Below, in pieces: positions 8,979 through 18,321 of a stretch of DNA of 64,000 nucleotides. The DNA comes from UBA2638 sp046293135 (GTDB lineage Bacteria; Pseudomonadota; Alphaproteobacteria; Micavibrionales; Micavibrionaceae), in contig JBKBPR010000004.1 of the NCBI GenBank assembly GCA_046293135.1, positions 1-64,000 of the forward strand, read 5' to 3'. Position numbers and translations under genes: made by a program. The first letter of the stretch is position 1; each line of letters begins with the position of its first letter. The notes under the pieces were generated by a model. That model had not been told where the DNA came from. It made no database searches and was given only the letters and a program-made list of their open reading frames with translations.

Positions 8979-10550
8979 TCAGGATTTTTTCGCGGCTGGT
9001 TTTGTTGATTTGGCCGATTTCGCGGCGGAAGCGGGCTTTTTCGCTTTGGCGGGGTTCGCCTTGCCGTAGCGCTGTTCGAGATAGGCGAAAACTGCGCGCA
9101 TTCCCGTATCAGCCGCACCAACTGGCCGTCCCGCTCTGCCCGTTTGTTCCCACGCATAACAATCAAGATGCACCCAGTCAGGGGCTTTGGGAGTGGCTTT
9201 GGCCGAGGCTTTGGCGGGAGCTTTATCCTTTTTGTTTTCCAGCAAGAAGCTCTCAAGGAATAGGGCGCTATAGATCAGATCACCCGGAATACCCGCCGAG
9301 TTCACCATATCGGCGGCGCTGCTCTTGTTGTGCTTTTTATAGCTTTGCCAGAGCGGCATGTTCCAAACGGGGTCTTCGGCGGCAAAGGAAATATCCTGCA
9401 AGGCCTTGGCAATATCGGGATTGTTCGAGAACATCGCCGGAATATCAGGCCCCAGCGCAGCGCGTGCCGAGCCTGTCAGCGTTGCAAAATCGATAATCAG
9501 TTCAGGCTTGCTTTCGCAGGCATAGGTGAGCGTATCGGCCAGAATCAGGCGGCCTTCGGCGTCTGTATTGGTGTTTTCAACGAAAATTCCCTTACGGCTT
9601 TTGATGATATCGCCGGGGCGGAAGGCCTCACCCGCAATCGCGTTTTCCACCGCGGGAATGAGCAGCGTCAGCCGAACAGGGAGGCCAAGCGCCATCACCA
9701 GCGCCGCAACACCGAATGCGTGCGCCGCGCCGCCCATATCCTTTTTCATGTGCCGCATATAGGCGCTGGGCTTGATGTCCAGCCCGCCCGTATCAAAGCA
9801 CACGCCCTTGCCGACCAAGGTCAGCTTTGGATGGGCGGGGTTGCCCCATGTCAGCTCAATCAAGCGCGGGCGGCGGGGACTGGCCTTGCCGACCGTATAG
9901 ATCAGCGGGAAATTCTTGCTCAAAAGCTGCTGGTCGGTGATGGTCTTGACGGTGGCATTATGCGCTTTGGCAAGGGTTTTGGCGAAGGATTCCAGCTCCT
10001 CCGGCCCGCAATCATTGGCGGGGGTGTTGATGAGGTTGCGCAAGGTGTTCACGGAATCGCTAAAGGCCTGAATACGCTTTTTTTGCGCTGGTGAGGCGGC
10101 GTTGGCGATGTTCAGCGCCGCTTGCGCGGTGGCTTTTTCCTTATAGCTCTCGAATTTATAACAGCCCCAGCCCCAGCCGATGGCGAGTTTTTCGAAGGAC
10201 TCGCTGTTTTGATTTTCGATGCGGAAGCTGGTTTGTGCGAGGGCGGAATCGGATAGGGCGCTACGGGCGGCCTCCGCGGCGATGGCGCCGTCAAAATAGG
10301 AGACGGGATCGCTCAATCCGACCAAAATGGCTTCGAGCGCGCCTGTTTTGAGGTCATGGAGCGCAAAGGAGGTTTTGGGCTTGGCGCTGAAATCGGCTTG
10401 GTTGAGGCGGGTTTTGAGCGCAGCGGGTCTGGATTTTAGAAATGCGGGCAAGGTCTTGGGCGTCAGGAAATAAACGCATAGCTCTGTTTTGCGGGCTTTG
10501 GCGAGATACTGGGCGGGGAAGAGAAATGATTTTGACATGTGCAAGGCCAT
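8979..10550 (-). CDS. M17-family leucyl aminopeptidase
   Basis: The 523-residue protein shows the M17 core: GKGVCFDTGGLDIKP, the DMGGAAHAFG segment and the signature NTDAEGRL, whose acidic residues bind the two metals. It removes N-terminal residues from peptides in the cytoplasm. I prefer the ATG at 10550 or 10538 to the upstream in-frame start at 10598, whose extra Lys/Tyr/Asn-rich residues are not family-like. The C-terminus carries an unusual Ala/Lys-rich tail of about 25 residues (KAKKPASAAKSAKSTK). It is the first gene of a pair with the NlpC/P60 peptidase. Confidence 0.92.
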   Translation of the reverse strand: MALHMSKSFLFPAQYLAKARKTELCVYFLTPKTLPAFLKSRPAALKTRLNQADFSAKPKTSFALHDLKTGALEAILVGLSDPVSYFDGAIAAEAARSALSDSALAQTSFRIENQNSESFEKLAIGWGWGCYKFESYKEKATAQAALNIANAASPAQKKRIQAFSDSVNTLRNLINTPANDCGPEELESFAKTLAKAHNATVKTITDQQLLSKNFPLIYTVGKASPRRPRLIELTWGNPAHPKLTLVGKGVCFDTGGLDIKPSAYMRHMKKDMGGAAHAFGVAALVMALGLPVRLTLLIPAVENAIAGEAFRPGDIIKSRKGIFVENTNTDAEGRLILADTLTYACESKPELIIDFATLTGSARAALGPDIPAMFSNNPDIAKALQDISFAAEDPVWNMPLWQSYKKHNKSSAADMVNSAGIPGDLIYSALFLESFLLENKKDKAPAKASAKATPKAPDWVHLDCYAWEQTGRAGRPVGAADTGMRAVFAYLEQRYGKANPAKAKKPASAAKSAKSTKPAAKKS

Positions 10551-10620
10551 ATTTGAGGGTGGTTTTGAGTTGTATTTATATTTATAGCGGGGGCGCAAAG
10601 AAGCGATAGACCGCCCGCTT

Positions 10621-10640
10621 AAGCGTTATATGTAACGCTT
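10621..10640. promoter_or_regulatory. Perfect 8-bp dyad upstream of the aminopeptidase gene
   Basis: AAGCGTTA (10621-10628) and TAACGCTT (10633-10640) are exact inverted copies around a 4-base loop. T residues follow only on the plus strand, where no gene leads into it. On the minus strand it lies between the 58-codon small gene and the aminopeptidase start, so it could be a weak terminator or an operator. Confidence 0.4.
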
Positions 10641-10738
10641 TTTATGGCCGAAGAACAGGGGGCGCGATTGCGCGGCAGCGATCTGTATACAGAAATCTTG
10701 GCGAAAGAACAGGCGGGCGCGTGAGCGTTGATGGCTTT

Positions 10739-10915
10739 TTATTCTCGGTCTAGCGATATGCGGGCGCTGTCAGGTTGACCCAGTGCTTTTTTTGCCGCCA
10801 GAGGCACTTGCGTTTTAAGCTTATGGATCGTATCGGCCAGTATTCTATCAACAGCGCGATCAAATTCATCGCAGATGGCTTTAAACTCTGGATATTTTTC
10901 AAGCTTATGTGACAT
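10739..10915 (-). CDS. Small hypothetical protein, 58 residues
   Basis: This frame was found by hand. It starts MSHKLEKYPEFKAICDEFDR and ends SARISLDRE. The sequence is rich in Lys, Asp, Glu, Ala and Leu and predicts a soluble alpha-helical protein. The start has a good ribosome-binding site (aaaaggg, six bases before the ATG). It is a better candidate than the overlapping longer frame at 10750-10962, whose composition is not protein-like. I do not recognise a family. Confidence 0.65.
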   Translation of the reverse strand: MSHKLEKYPEFKAICDEFDRAVDRILADTIHKLKTQVPLAAKKALGQPDSARISLDRE

Positions 10916-10996
10916 GTCTTACCCTTTTGGTTATATCGGCAAATTATTACAAGTTTCTTCAAAATGCAAGGAATATGAAAAGATGCTGAGAGGCTA

Positions 10997-12478
10997 CTAA
11001 AACGCGCCGTATAGATTGCCGAGCGTGACGACGGTTATCAGTGCAAATATCGGAAACAGCACAGCGACAAAAAACATATCCTTATAGGCTTGGCGGTGGG
11101 TGAGGCCGCAAATGCTCAGCAAGGTCACAACCGCGCCGTTATGCGGCAGGCTGTCCAAACCGCCCGTTGCAATGGTTGTGATACGGTGCAGCAGCTCAGG
11201 CGACATATTGGCCGCTTCGGCCATGGCCAGATATTGATCGCCCAGTGTCTGGAGCGCAATGCTCATCCCGCCGGAGGCCGAGCCCGTCACCCCCGCAAGG
11301 ATATTCACCGAAACCGCGAGTGATACCAACGGCCCGCCGCCAATAGTATCGACCGCGCCCTGAATAAGCAAAAAGGCCGGCAAGGCGGCAATAACCGCAC
11401 CAAACCCGACGAGGCTGGCCGTATTGAATATAGGCAGGACAGCCGCATTTGCACCGCCATCAAGGGTTTTGCGCAATGTTTTTAAGCGCCGAAAATTGGT
11501 TGCGATCAAAAACAGGGAGGCCATGGTCAGCGAGCAAATAATCGCCCAGACACCGCGCACGGATTCTATCGTGGTTGCGCCGTATTGCGGCTCTTGCAAA
11601 TAGGCCGTATCCATCGCCGGAAAAACATTTGTGCTGAGAAGGTAATTCATTGAAATCACAATGATAATCGGAGCAACCGCCATGCCGAATGAGACGGCGT
11701 TTTTCAAGTCCTCGTCATCAGCCGCTTTGGTTTTGGCTTCGGCTTCGGTTTTGGTTTCAATCTCAATAACGTCAAACCCCTCGCTTTGTGAAAAGTTCCG
11801 CATATCTTTGGTGGAGGGGGATTGCGCATCAGGATGATCGCCATAGCCCTCATTGACGCGCTTGGCTTTTCGGGCTTGGCGCTCCAGCCAAGCTTGCCCC
11901 AGCCCGAACATAATCAGCGCGGCAATGATACCAAGGCCGGGTGCGGCAAAGGGCGTTGTTCCGAAAAACGGCATCGGGATTGCGTTTTGAATGGCGGGCG
12001 TGCCGGGCAAGGCGGTCATGGTAAAGGTAAACGCCCCCAGCGCGATTGTCGCAGGAATCAGCCTTTTTGGGATTTGCGCCTCGCGAAACAAGGCGGCGGC
12101 AATCGGGTATATTGCAAAAGCCACCACAAATAATGAAACACCGCCATAGGTCAGGAGCGCACAGGCGATTACAACGGCCAGAATTGCGCGCTCCGCCCCC
12201 AGCTTGCCGACGATCCCACGGGCAATTGAAAGCGCCGCGCCGCTATCATCCATCAGCTTGCCGAAAATAGCACCAAGCAGGAATAGCGGGAAATATAACA
12301 CGATAAATTGCCCCGCCGCGGGCATGAAAATTTGTGTATAGGTCGCCAGAACCGGAACGCCGCCGGCAAAAATAACGGCAACCAGCGCCATAACCGGCCC
12401 CAATATCAAAATACTGACCCCGCGATAGGCCAGATACATCAAAAGCCCTAAAGCGATAAAAACACCGAAAAGTCCCAT
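10997..12478 (-). CDS. GntP-type H+/carboxylate symporter-like permease
   Basis: The 493-residue protein is almost entirely hydrophobic with about a dozen membrane segments, starting at the N-terminus with no signal peptide. The ALPGTPAIQN motif and the GxASGGMSIALQ and GGLDSLPHNGAVV segments are typical of the GntP family (gluconate and related organic-acid symporters). A hydrophilic loop of about 55 residues, rich in Glu and Lys, splits the protein near residues 205-265. The neighbours give no substrate; it is flanked by a small gene and a patatin. The substrate is not predictable from sequence here. Confidence 0.82.
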   Translation of the reverse strand: MGLFGVFIALGLLMYLAYRGVSILILGPVMALVAVIFAGGVPVLATYTQIFMPAAGQFIVLYFPLFLLGAIFGKLMDDSGAALSIARGIVGKLGAERAILAVVIACALLTYGGVSLFVVAFAIYPIAAALFREAQIPKRLIPATIALGAFTFTMTALPGTPAIQNAIPMPFFGTTPFAAPGLGIIAALIMFGLGQAWLERQARKAKRVNEGYGDHPDAQSPSTKDMRNFSQSEGFDVIEIETKTEAEAKTKAADDEDLKNAVSFGMAVAPIIIVISMNYLLSTNVFPAMDTAYLQEPQYGATTIESVRGVWAIICSLTMASLFLIATNFRRLKTLRKTLDGGANAAVLPIFNTASLVGFGAVIAALPAFLLIQGAVDTIGGGPLVSLAVSVNILAGVTGSASGGMSIALQTLGDQYLAMAEAANMSPELLHRITTIATGGLDSLPHNGAVVTLLSICGLTHRQAYKDMFFVAVLFPIFALITVVTLGNLYGAF

Positions 12479-12574
12479 TATAAATGTTCCATATGATCTG
12501 TGTTCAATATATGCCGTTATACGTTATATATGCCGTTTATCAGCTTGATTGTGTTTGTTTTATTGACCTTAACT

Positions 12575-13657
12575 TTACTTTGCGCTGGCTTTTTTCTCTG
12601 GTAGTTTGCAGCGTAATTCAGCCGGACGCACGCTGTCTTCCAATATCCAGGACACATCAAGCGTGGATGTCTTGCCGATATGCTCCCTGTTTTGCGCCAG
12701 CCATTTTTCTGCTTGGGCGCGGCCAAGATCGCGGAGTTTTTCGAGATATGCCCATTCCGCATTTAGCTTGCTGGACGGGGATAAATGCACAAGATCCTCA
12801 TCCGAATGAATGCGGTGCAGACGCATCTGACGATAGCGCTCCTGCTCAAGGCCTTCAGATTCAATGACTTGTTTGAGCAACAAGATCGCCCGCAGTTCTT
12901 TTTGCAGGCTGTTATTGAAGGTGATTTCATTCAGGCGGTTGATAATTTCCCGCGCTGTTTTGGGAACTTCATCGCGGTAGAATGGATTGACCTGCACCAA
13001 AACCAGATCTCTGGCGCTGCAATCATCAACCAGCGGGAAAAGGGCGGGGTTTCCGGCATAGCCGCCATCCCAATAGGCTTCACCGTCAATTTCCACGGCC
13101 TGAAACATCATCGGCAGCGCGGCAGAGGCCATCAAGGCATCGGCAGACATATTCGGCTGACGGAAAACATGCGGCCTGCCGGAGCGAACATTGGTCGCCG
13201 TGACAAAAATCTGGATGGCTTCGCAGGCATTAACGCGGTCAAAATCAATCTGTTTTTCGACAATATCGCGCAGAGGGTTCAGCGAGAGCGGGTTGAGCTC
13301 ATACGGGGAAAAGCTGCGCGTTAAAAAATCCATCATCAAATAAGCGGGCGAGCCGTCCATGCTCCAATTGCCTGTCCATTGATCCCAGAAACTGCGTTGC
13401 AGCGGACTGTATAAGGCGGCCTCGCTAATGGCTTTCCAGAAATTATGCAGCTTTTCACGGGCATGATTGCGATTGCCCTCAACAAGGCCGTCAGCAACAA
13501 CAACGGCATTCATTGCGCCTGCGCTGGTTCCGCTGATACCCTCGATATAGATTTCGTCATCTTCAAGCAGGCGGTCGAGAACGCCCCAGCTGACGGCTCC
13601 GTGCGATCCGCCGCCTTGCAATGCCAATTCTATGATTTTTTTACCATCGCGTTCCAT
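12575..13657 (-). CDS. Patatin-like phospholipase, first of two paralogues
   Basis: The 360-residue protein starts with the oxyanion-hole glycine motif LALQGGGSHGAVSWG, has the nucleophile elbow GTSAG with the catalytic serine, and the second dyad residue in WDGGYAGNP. The Ser-Asp dyad is therefore intact. The C-terminal 130 residues resemble the extension common in alphaproteobacterial patatins. It should hydrolyse acyl esters of phospholipids or storage lipids in the cytoplasm or at the membrane. A second family member lies at 21438-22508. The start overlaps no other gene and no operon partner is clear. Confidence 0.9.
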   Translation of the reverse strand: MERDGKKIIELALQGGGSHGAVSWGVLDRLLEDDEIYIEGISGTSAGAMNAVVVADGLVEGNRNHAREKLHNFWKAISEAALYSPLQRSFWDQWTGNWSMDGSPAYLMMDFLTRSFSPYELNPLSLNPLRDIVEKQIDFDRVNACEAIQIFVTATNVRSGRPHVFRQPNMSADALMASAALPMMFQAVEIDGEAYWDGGYAGNPALFPLVDDCSARDLVLVQVNPFYRDEVPKTAREIINRLNEITFNNSLQKELRAILLLKQVIESEGLEQERYRQMRLHRIHSDEDLVHLSPSSKLNAEWAYLEKLRDLGRAQAEKWLAQNREHIGKTSTLDVSWILEDSVRPAELRCKLPEKKASAK

Positions 13658-13810
13658 AACGGATATCTATATAACACATGTTTGCAGCGCAGCAAAATTT
13701 TCAAGGCGTTTCATTGGTTTTCTCCGCTATAGTTATTTCAATGCTATACTTGGTTGATGGGTATGTAACCATGCATGGTTTATATTTTTAGTATTGCGTT
13801 GCAGGATAAA

Positions 13811-14272
13811 ATGAAGAAATTTATTAAGCATTACATAGCCTTACTGGCTTTCATTTTGCCAGTGTCACTCTTTGCATTGTCTGCGCACAGCAATGACGAT
13901 GCAATCAAGAAGACAATAGATTTTCAGTCGATGCTTGCGGAGAAGGTTGAGTATACAAGAAGTCAGATCGGCATTAAACCACATCCCGAAACAACCCATA
14001 TAGCACAGAAATATATTCCTCTCGGTATGGATCAAGAGAGTCTTGTTGCGCAGTGCGCGCAAAATGGCTGGGGCGTCCGTGACTTGACACATTCTCCGCA
14101 TACTAATCCAAAAAGATTAGAAGATTTTGATACTGTCATTAAATGTTCCAAGAATTTCCGCCTAAACTGGTGGAGTTTGTGGAGTCATGCATGCGCCATG
14201 TCTTTAGATTTCAACAGTAAAAAATTAGCAAGATTAAGAAGTTATTGTGTTTACAAACACCCACTATTTTAA
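13811..14272 (+). CDS. Small secreted hypothetical protein
   Basis: The preferred ATG at 13811 gives 153 residues beginning MKKFIKHYIALLAFILPVSL, a classic signal peptide with cleavage probably after ALSAHS; an in-frame ATG 36 bases upstream would only add an unlikely extension. The mature part has four cysteines and is rich in Lys and His. I see no known domain. It stands alone between a divergent patatin and a convergent tRNA gene. Confidence 0.6.
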   Translation: MKKFIKHYIALLAFILPVSLFALSAHSNDDAIKKTIDFQSMLAEKVEYTRSQIGIKPHPETTHIAQKYIPLGMDQESLVAQCAQNGWGVRDLTHSPHTNPKRLEDFDTVIKCSKNFRLNWWSLWSHACAMSLDFNSKKLARLRSYCVYKHPLF

Positions 14273-14351
14273 GAAGGACGCGTGAACGCCAGACTATCCG
14301 GACTAAATTGTTACCAGTGTCAAAGATCGTTCAGAATCATGAAAAGATAAA

Positions 14352-14444
14352 TGGCGGACACGGAGGGATTCGAACCCTCGATGGAGCTATTAACCCCATA
14401 CTCCCTTAGCAGGGGAGCGCCTTCAGCCACTCGGCCACGTATCC
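14352..14444 (-). tRNA. tRNA-Ser, anticodon GCU
   Basis: On the minus strand the acceptor arms GGATACG and CGTGTCC pair, the anticodon loop is CTGCTAA (anticodon GCT) on a CTCCC/GGGAG stem, a long class II variable arm follows, and the T arm reads GAGGG-TTCGAAT-CCCTC. The encoded 3' end is GCCA. This reads AGC and AGU serine codons. Confidence 0.95.
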
Positions 14445-14498
14445 ATCTTTGTTTTGGACGTGGCCTCACCTTTTTTGGGGTATGTTGCTTGCGCAACG

Positions 14499-14515
14499 GG
14501 CCACGTATCCATCTT
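14499..14515. repeat. 17-bp duplicate of the tRNA-Ser 5' end
   Basis: The 17 bases ggccacgtatccatctt repeat exactly those at 14433-14449, which cover the 5' end of the tRNA-Ser gene plus five flanking bases. A near-inverted copy (tggacgtggcc) lies between them at 14455-14465. The rest of the 14445-14688 stretch holds nothing else I can support. Confidence 0.7.
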
Positions 14516-14688
14516 GTATAAAAAATACAAATTCACATTTATAGGATTACCGCCGCGATGTCTAGGAGAAATCGCCGCCGCGATGCACAGAGTTTTGCGG
14601 GGCATTTTGCGGGCGTGCGAAAATTTCGATTGCGCGGTGACGGGGAAGTTGCGTATAGATGTAACATACTGAAAAACAGGGGGTATTT

Positions 14689-15921
14689 ATGTTTCGCAGT
14701 GAAGAATTCAGGGCGATAGACCGCGCGACTTTGCTCACGATTATTGTCGCGGCCTTGGGCTATTTTGTGGATATTTTCGATCTTCTTCTATTCAGCATTG
14801 TCCGGATTGAGAGCCTGCGCGATTTGGGGCTTGAGGGCGATGAGCTGATGACCACGGGGATTTTTCTCATCAATGTGCAGATGGCCGGACTTTTGATCGG
14901 CGGGGTTTTATGGGGTGTTTGGGGCGATAAATTCGGCCGCGTTTCGGTGCTGTTCGGCTCGATCCTACTGTATTCCGTTGCCAATATCGCCAATGCCTAT
15001 GTGCAGAGTGTTGAGATGTATGCGGCTTTGCGCCTTGTTGCGGGGATTGGGTTGGCCGGAGAGCTGGGGGCAGGGGTGACGCTGGCCTCCGAGCTATTGC
15101 CCAAGAAATGGCGCGGTTTGGGAACAACCTTTATCGCTGCGATTGGCGTTTTGGGCGCGACGGCGGCGGTGGTCGTGGCCGAGATGACCGATTGGCGTAC
15201 GGCTTATCTTGTCGGCGGGATTATGGGCTTGGTGCTGCTGGCGCTGCGGATCAATGTCAAGGAATCAACGCTTTACAAGAGCATGGAAAGCCATGTCAAA
15301 AAGGGCAGTATCCTGATGTTCCTGACCCGCGCCGATTTGTTCAAACGCTATATTGCGGTTATTCTGGTCGGTGCGCCGATCTGGGGCGTTGTTTCGCTCT
15401 TTATCACCTTTACGCCCGAATTTGCCCGCGATCTTGGCTTGAGCATTGCGCCCAAGGCGGGGACGGCGGTGCTGGCCTGTTATACGGGATTGGCGGTCGG
15501 TGATTTGCTCAGCGGGCTTATCAGCCAGTATTTCCAAAGCCGCCGCAAGGCCGTTGCGGTGTTCTTGGGGCTGACGGTGTGCTTTGTCGGGCTTTATGTA
15601 CTGTTCCCGCATGACTCGCTGTTTGTGTATTACACGCTGTGTTTCATTATGGGGATCGGTATCGGCTATTGGGCGATGTTCGTGCAGATGGGGGCGGAGC
15701 AGTTCGGCACGAATATCCGCGCCACCGCCGCGATTTCCATTCCCAATATGGTGCGGGCGATGGTGATACCGATTACAACGGGCTTCCATTTTATGACTCC
15801 TAGCTTTGGCGTTGTCGGGTCGGGCGTATTGATTATGGCGATCTTGGTCGCTATTGCCGCCGCCGCGCTGATGGTGCTGCAAGAGACATTTTCCAAGGAT
15901 CTGGATTACGTGGAGGATTAG
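14689..15921 (+). CDS. MFS transporter
   Basis: The 410-residue protein has about 12 membrane helices and the MFS loop 2-3 signature in GVLWGVWGDKFGRVSVLFGS (G-x-x-x-D-x-x-GR), followed by RLVAGIGLAGELGAGVTLASELLP in helix 4, which resembles the sugar- and metabolite-porter branches. It should move a small solute across the inner membrane using the proton gradient. The start has a strong GGGGG ribosome-binding site. It stands alone, converging on gatB, so the substrate cannot be inferred from context. Confidence 0.88.
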   Translation: MFRSEEFRAIDRATLLTIIVAALGYFVDIFDLLLFSIVRIESLRDLGLEGDELMTTGIFLINVQMAGLLIGGVLWGVWGDKFGRVSVLFGSILLYSVANIANAYVQSVEMYAALRLVAGIGLAGELGAGVTLASELLPKKWRGLGTTFIAAIGVLGATAAVVVAEMTDWRTAYLVGGIMGLVLLALRINVKESTLYKSMESHVKKGSILMFLTRADLFKRYIAVILVGAPIWGVVSLFITFTPEFARDLGLSIAPKAGTAVLACYTGLAVGDLLSGLISQYFQSRRKAVAVFLGLTVCFVGLYVLFPHDSLFVYYTLCFIMGIGIGYWAMFVQMGAEQFGTNIRATAAISIPNMVRAMVIPITTGFHFMTPSFGVVGSGVLIMAILVAIAAAALMVLQETFSKDLDYVED

Positions 15922-15934
15922 GACGGATAGAAGG

Positions 15935-15957
15935 TGACGCGGTTGGAAGCCGCGTCA
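15935..15957. terminator. Bidirectional terminator between the MFS gene and gatB
   Basis: TGACGCGG (15935-15942) pairs with CCGCGTCA (15950-15957) across a 7-base loop, in the 48-base gap between two converging stop codons. The T-runs on either side are short, so strength is uncertain. Confidence 0.6.
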
Positions 15958-15969
15958 TTCATGGCGGTT

Positions 15970-17424
15970 TTAAATATCCAGCTTCTTCTTCAGCAATTCA
16001 TTGACCATTGCAGGGTTGGCCTTGCCGCCCGTTTCTTTCATCACCTGTCCGACGAAAAAGCCGAAGAGCTTGTCCTTGCCGCTGCGATAGGCCGCAACAT
16101 TATCGGGATTATTGGCGATGACCTGATCGATGACGGCTTCAATCGCGCCGGTATCGGTGACTTGCTTCAAGCCCTTTTCCTCAACGATTGTGGCGGCATC
16201 CTTACCGGAGGCGTACATCTCCGCAAACACGTCCTTGGCGATTTTGCCCGAAATGGTGTTGTCGGAAATCAGCGCGATCAACCCGCCCAAAGCCTCGGCC
16301 TTGATTGGTGACTCGCTCAACGGCTTGCCGTCCTTGTTGAGAATACCGAGCAGCTCATTGATCACCCAATTCGCGGTGAGCTTCGGGTCGCGGTCATTGG
16401 CGGCGCTTTCGAAGTAATCGGCTCTGGCGCGCTCGGCGATCAAAACGGAGGAGTCATAAAGGCTCAAGCCATATTCCTTCATAAAGCGGTGCTTTTTCTG
16501 ATCCGGTAATTCGGGCAGGCTGGCGCGGATACGCTCGATTGTGTCATTCGCAACCTCCAGCGGCAGCAAATCAGGGTCAGGGAAATAGCGGTAATCATGC
16601 GCATCTTCTTTGGAGCGCATAGAGCGCGTTTCGCCCTTGCCGGGATCCCAAAGCCGCGTTTCCTGCTTGATTGCGCCGCCATCCTCAAGGATTTCAATCT
16701 GGCGGCGGGCTTCGTAATCAATCGCCATTTGCACGGCCTTGACCGAGTTGACATTCTTGATCTCACAGCGCGTGCCCAGAGCCTCCCCCGGCTTGCGGAC
16801 AGACACGTTGACATCGGCGCGCATCGAACCTTCTTCCATGTTCCCGTCACATGTACCAAGATAGCGCAGGATCATCCGCAGCTTTGACAGATAGGCCGTG
16901 GCCTCATCAGCGCCGCGAATATCAGGCTCGGAGACAATCTCCATCAGTGCGCAGCCCGAACGGTTGAGGTCAACAAAGGATTTTGTCGGGTGCTGGTCGT
17001 GCAGGGATTTCCCAGCATCCTGCTCCAGATGCAAACGGGTGATGCCGATCTCCTTGGTTGTGCCATCGGGTAAGTCGACCTCGACCACGCCCTTTCCGAC
17101 AATCGGGCTGACTTGCTGGGAAATCTGGTAGCCTTGCGGCAAATCGGCGTAAAAGTAGTTCTTGCGCTCGAAAACGCTGCGCTGGTTGATCTGGGCGTTT
17201 AGCCCCAGCCCTGTGCGCACCGCTTGCTCAACAACATAGCCATTCAAAACGGGGAGCATGCCCGGCATGGCGGCATCGATAAGGGAAACCTGAGAATTCG
17301 GCTCCGCCCCGAATTCGGCGGATGCGCCAGAGAAAAGCTTGGAATTGGCGGTGACCTGAGCATGAACCTCCATACCGATCACGATTTCCCATTCGCCTGT
17401 TTCGCCCTTGAGTAGCTGTGCCAT
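15970..17424 (-). CDS. gatB: Asp-tRNA(Asn)/Glu-tRNA(Gln) amidotransferase subunit B
   Basis: GatB binds mischarged Glu-tRNA(Gln) or Asp-tRNA(Asn), phosphorylates the side chain and accepts ammonia from GatA. The 484-residue protein shows the N-terminal WEIVIGMEVHAQ, the YFYADLPQGYQISQ segment, DLNRSGCALMEIVSEPD and a C-terminal YqeY-like tail. It lies downstream of gatC and gatA on the same strand but is separated from them by an extra secreted-protein gene. Confidence 0.97.
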   Translation of the reverse strand: MAQLLKGETGEWEIVIGMEVHAQVTANSKLFSGASAEFGAEPNSQVSLIDAAMPGMLPVLNGYVVEQAVRTGLGLNAQINQRSVFERKNYFYADLPQGYQISQQVSPIVGKGVVEVDLPDGTTKEIGITRLHLEQDAGKSLHDQHPTKSFVDLNRSGCALMEIVSEPDIRGADEATAYLSKLRMILRYLGTCDGNMEEGSMRADVNVSVRKPGEALGTRCEIKNVNSVKAVQMAIDYEARRQIEILEDGGAIKQETRLWDPGKGETRSMRSKEDAHDYRYFPDPDLLPLEVANDTIERIRASLPELPDQKKHRFMKEYGLSLYDSSVLIAERARADYFESAANDRDPKLTANWVINELLGILNKDGKPLSESPIKAEALGGLIALISDNTISGKIAKDVFAEMYASGKDAATIVEEKGLKQVTDTGAIEAVIDQVIANNPDNVAAYRSGKDKLFGFFVGQVMKETGGKANPAMVNELLKKKLDI

Positions 17425-17521
17425 AGTTATGCCGTCCGCTTTTGTGTGTTTGTATATTGTGTATTAATTTGAAAACTGCAGAAACAGGTTTAGCGCAGTT
17501 CTACGCGGCGTGCAAGAGCGC

Positions 17522-18229
17522 TTAGCGCCAGTTTAGAACATGAATTTGATAGCAGCGACGTTTGTAGTGGGACGTGACCGTTAAAAATCTCTCACTGGCC
17601 ATAAACTCACCTGAAGGGTCATGCGTGTCCGGTGCGGTATGCATACCTATCTGAATATAGGTCGCGCCGTGAATATCGAAGTATTGAGCGGTCATATCTG
17701 CGCTACATGTGCAAACATCTCGTCTTTGCTCTCGTGATAAAGTATTGCGCGATTGTGTCGAGGAAAAATTATACTGACCCAATTCGCGGCGTTTTTGGGT
17801 TTCAAGTGTTGCGCAATTTCTCAGCACAAAATCATAAATAGGCTTTGTGAGGCAACTTGCCATGGATTTGGTAAAGAGATCATGGCGGCTTTGTTCAGCA
17901 AATGGTGCATCATCATCAAACAAAACCTCCATTTGTGCTGGGGTGAGGTCTGTTTTAAGATTTTCGGAGGTGCAGCGGCATAGCTCCAATTGCTGGTTGT
18001 GAGATAAAAGTTTATGCGGCCTACCCATACAAGCGTGAAGATAACGCAGAGCCGTATCTTCTAAAAGATCGCCTGTTCTCGGGATATAATATTGCGGTCC
18101 TAATCCGAGTGCTTCGTCAATAGCCTGCTCTTTTTGTGGTTCAAGCTGGGCAAAGGCCACACCGTTTGGCGCAATGCTCAAACAAATAGTGGTCAGCAAG
18201 AAAATTGATAAAACCGTGAAGCGTAGCAT
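17522..18229 (-). CDS. Secreted cysteine-rich protein of unknown function inside gatCAB
   Basis: The 235-residue product begins with a clear signal peptide (MLRFTVLSIFLLTTICLSIA..., cleavage probably after VAFA, residue 27). The mature part contains two related half-domains, each with a CxC pair preceded by a spaced Cys: HACMGRP...LCRCTSENL and NCATLET...VCTCSADM, plus single cysteines in ASCLTKP and RRCYQIH. That spacing suggests paired disulfides in the periplasm. It sits between gatA and gatB on the same strand, with gaps of 92 and 97 bases. I know no function for it. Confidence 0.75.
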   Translation of the reverse strand: MLRFTVLSIFLLTTICLSIAPNGVAFAQLEPQKEQAIDEALGLGPQYYIPRTGDLLEDTALRYLHACMGRPHKLLSHNQQLELCRCTSENLKTDLTPAQMEVLFDDDAPFAEQSRHDLFTKSMASCLTKPIYDFVLRNCATLETQKRRELGQYNFSSTQSRNTLSREQRRDVCTCSADMTAQYFDIHGATYIQIGMHTAPDTHDPSGEFMASERFLTVTSHYKRRCYQIHVLNWR

Positions 18230-18321
18230 CTTCTCTTACTTTAGCAGATTTTTACGGAGCGTGTTAGCTCTCCGTTATTGTTAAGATATGTTTTGCTGCT
18301 TTACCTAGACCTAATCCAGAC

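Noticed and set aside
10750..10962. A 70-residue frame on the minus strand
   Set aside because: The overlapping 58-residue frame has the better ribosome-binding site and composition.
14454..14672. A 72-residue frame next to tRNA-Ser
   Set aside because: It begins in the tRNA duplicate region with no ribosome-binding site and no protein-like composition.
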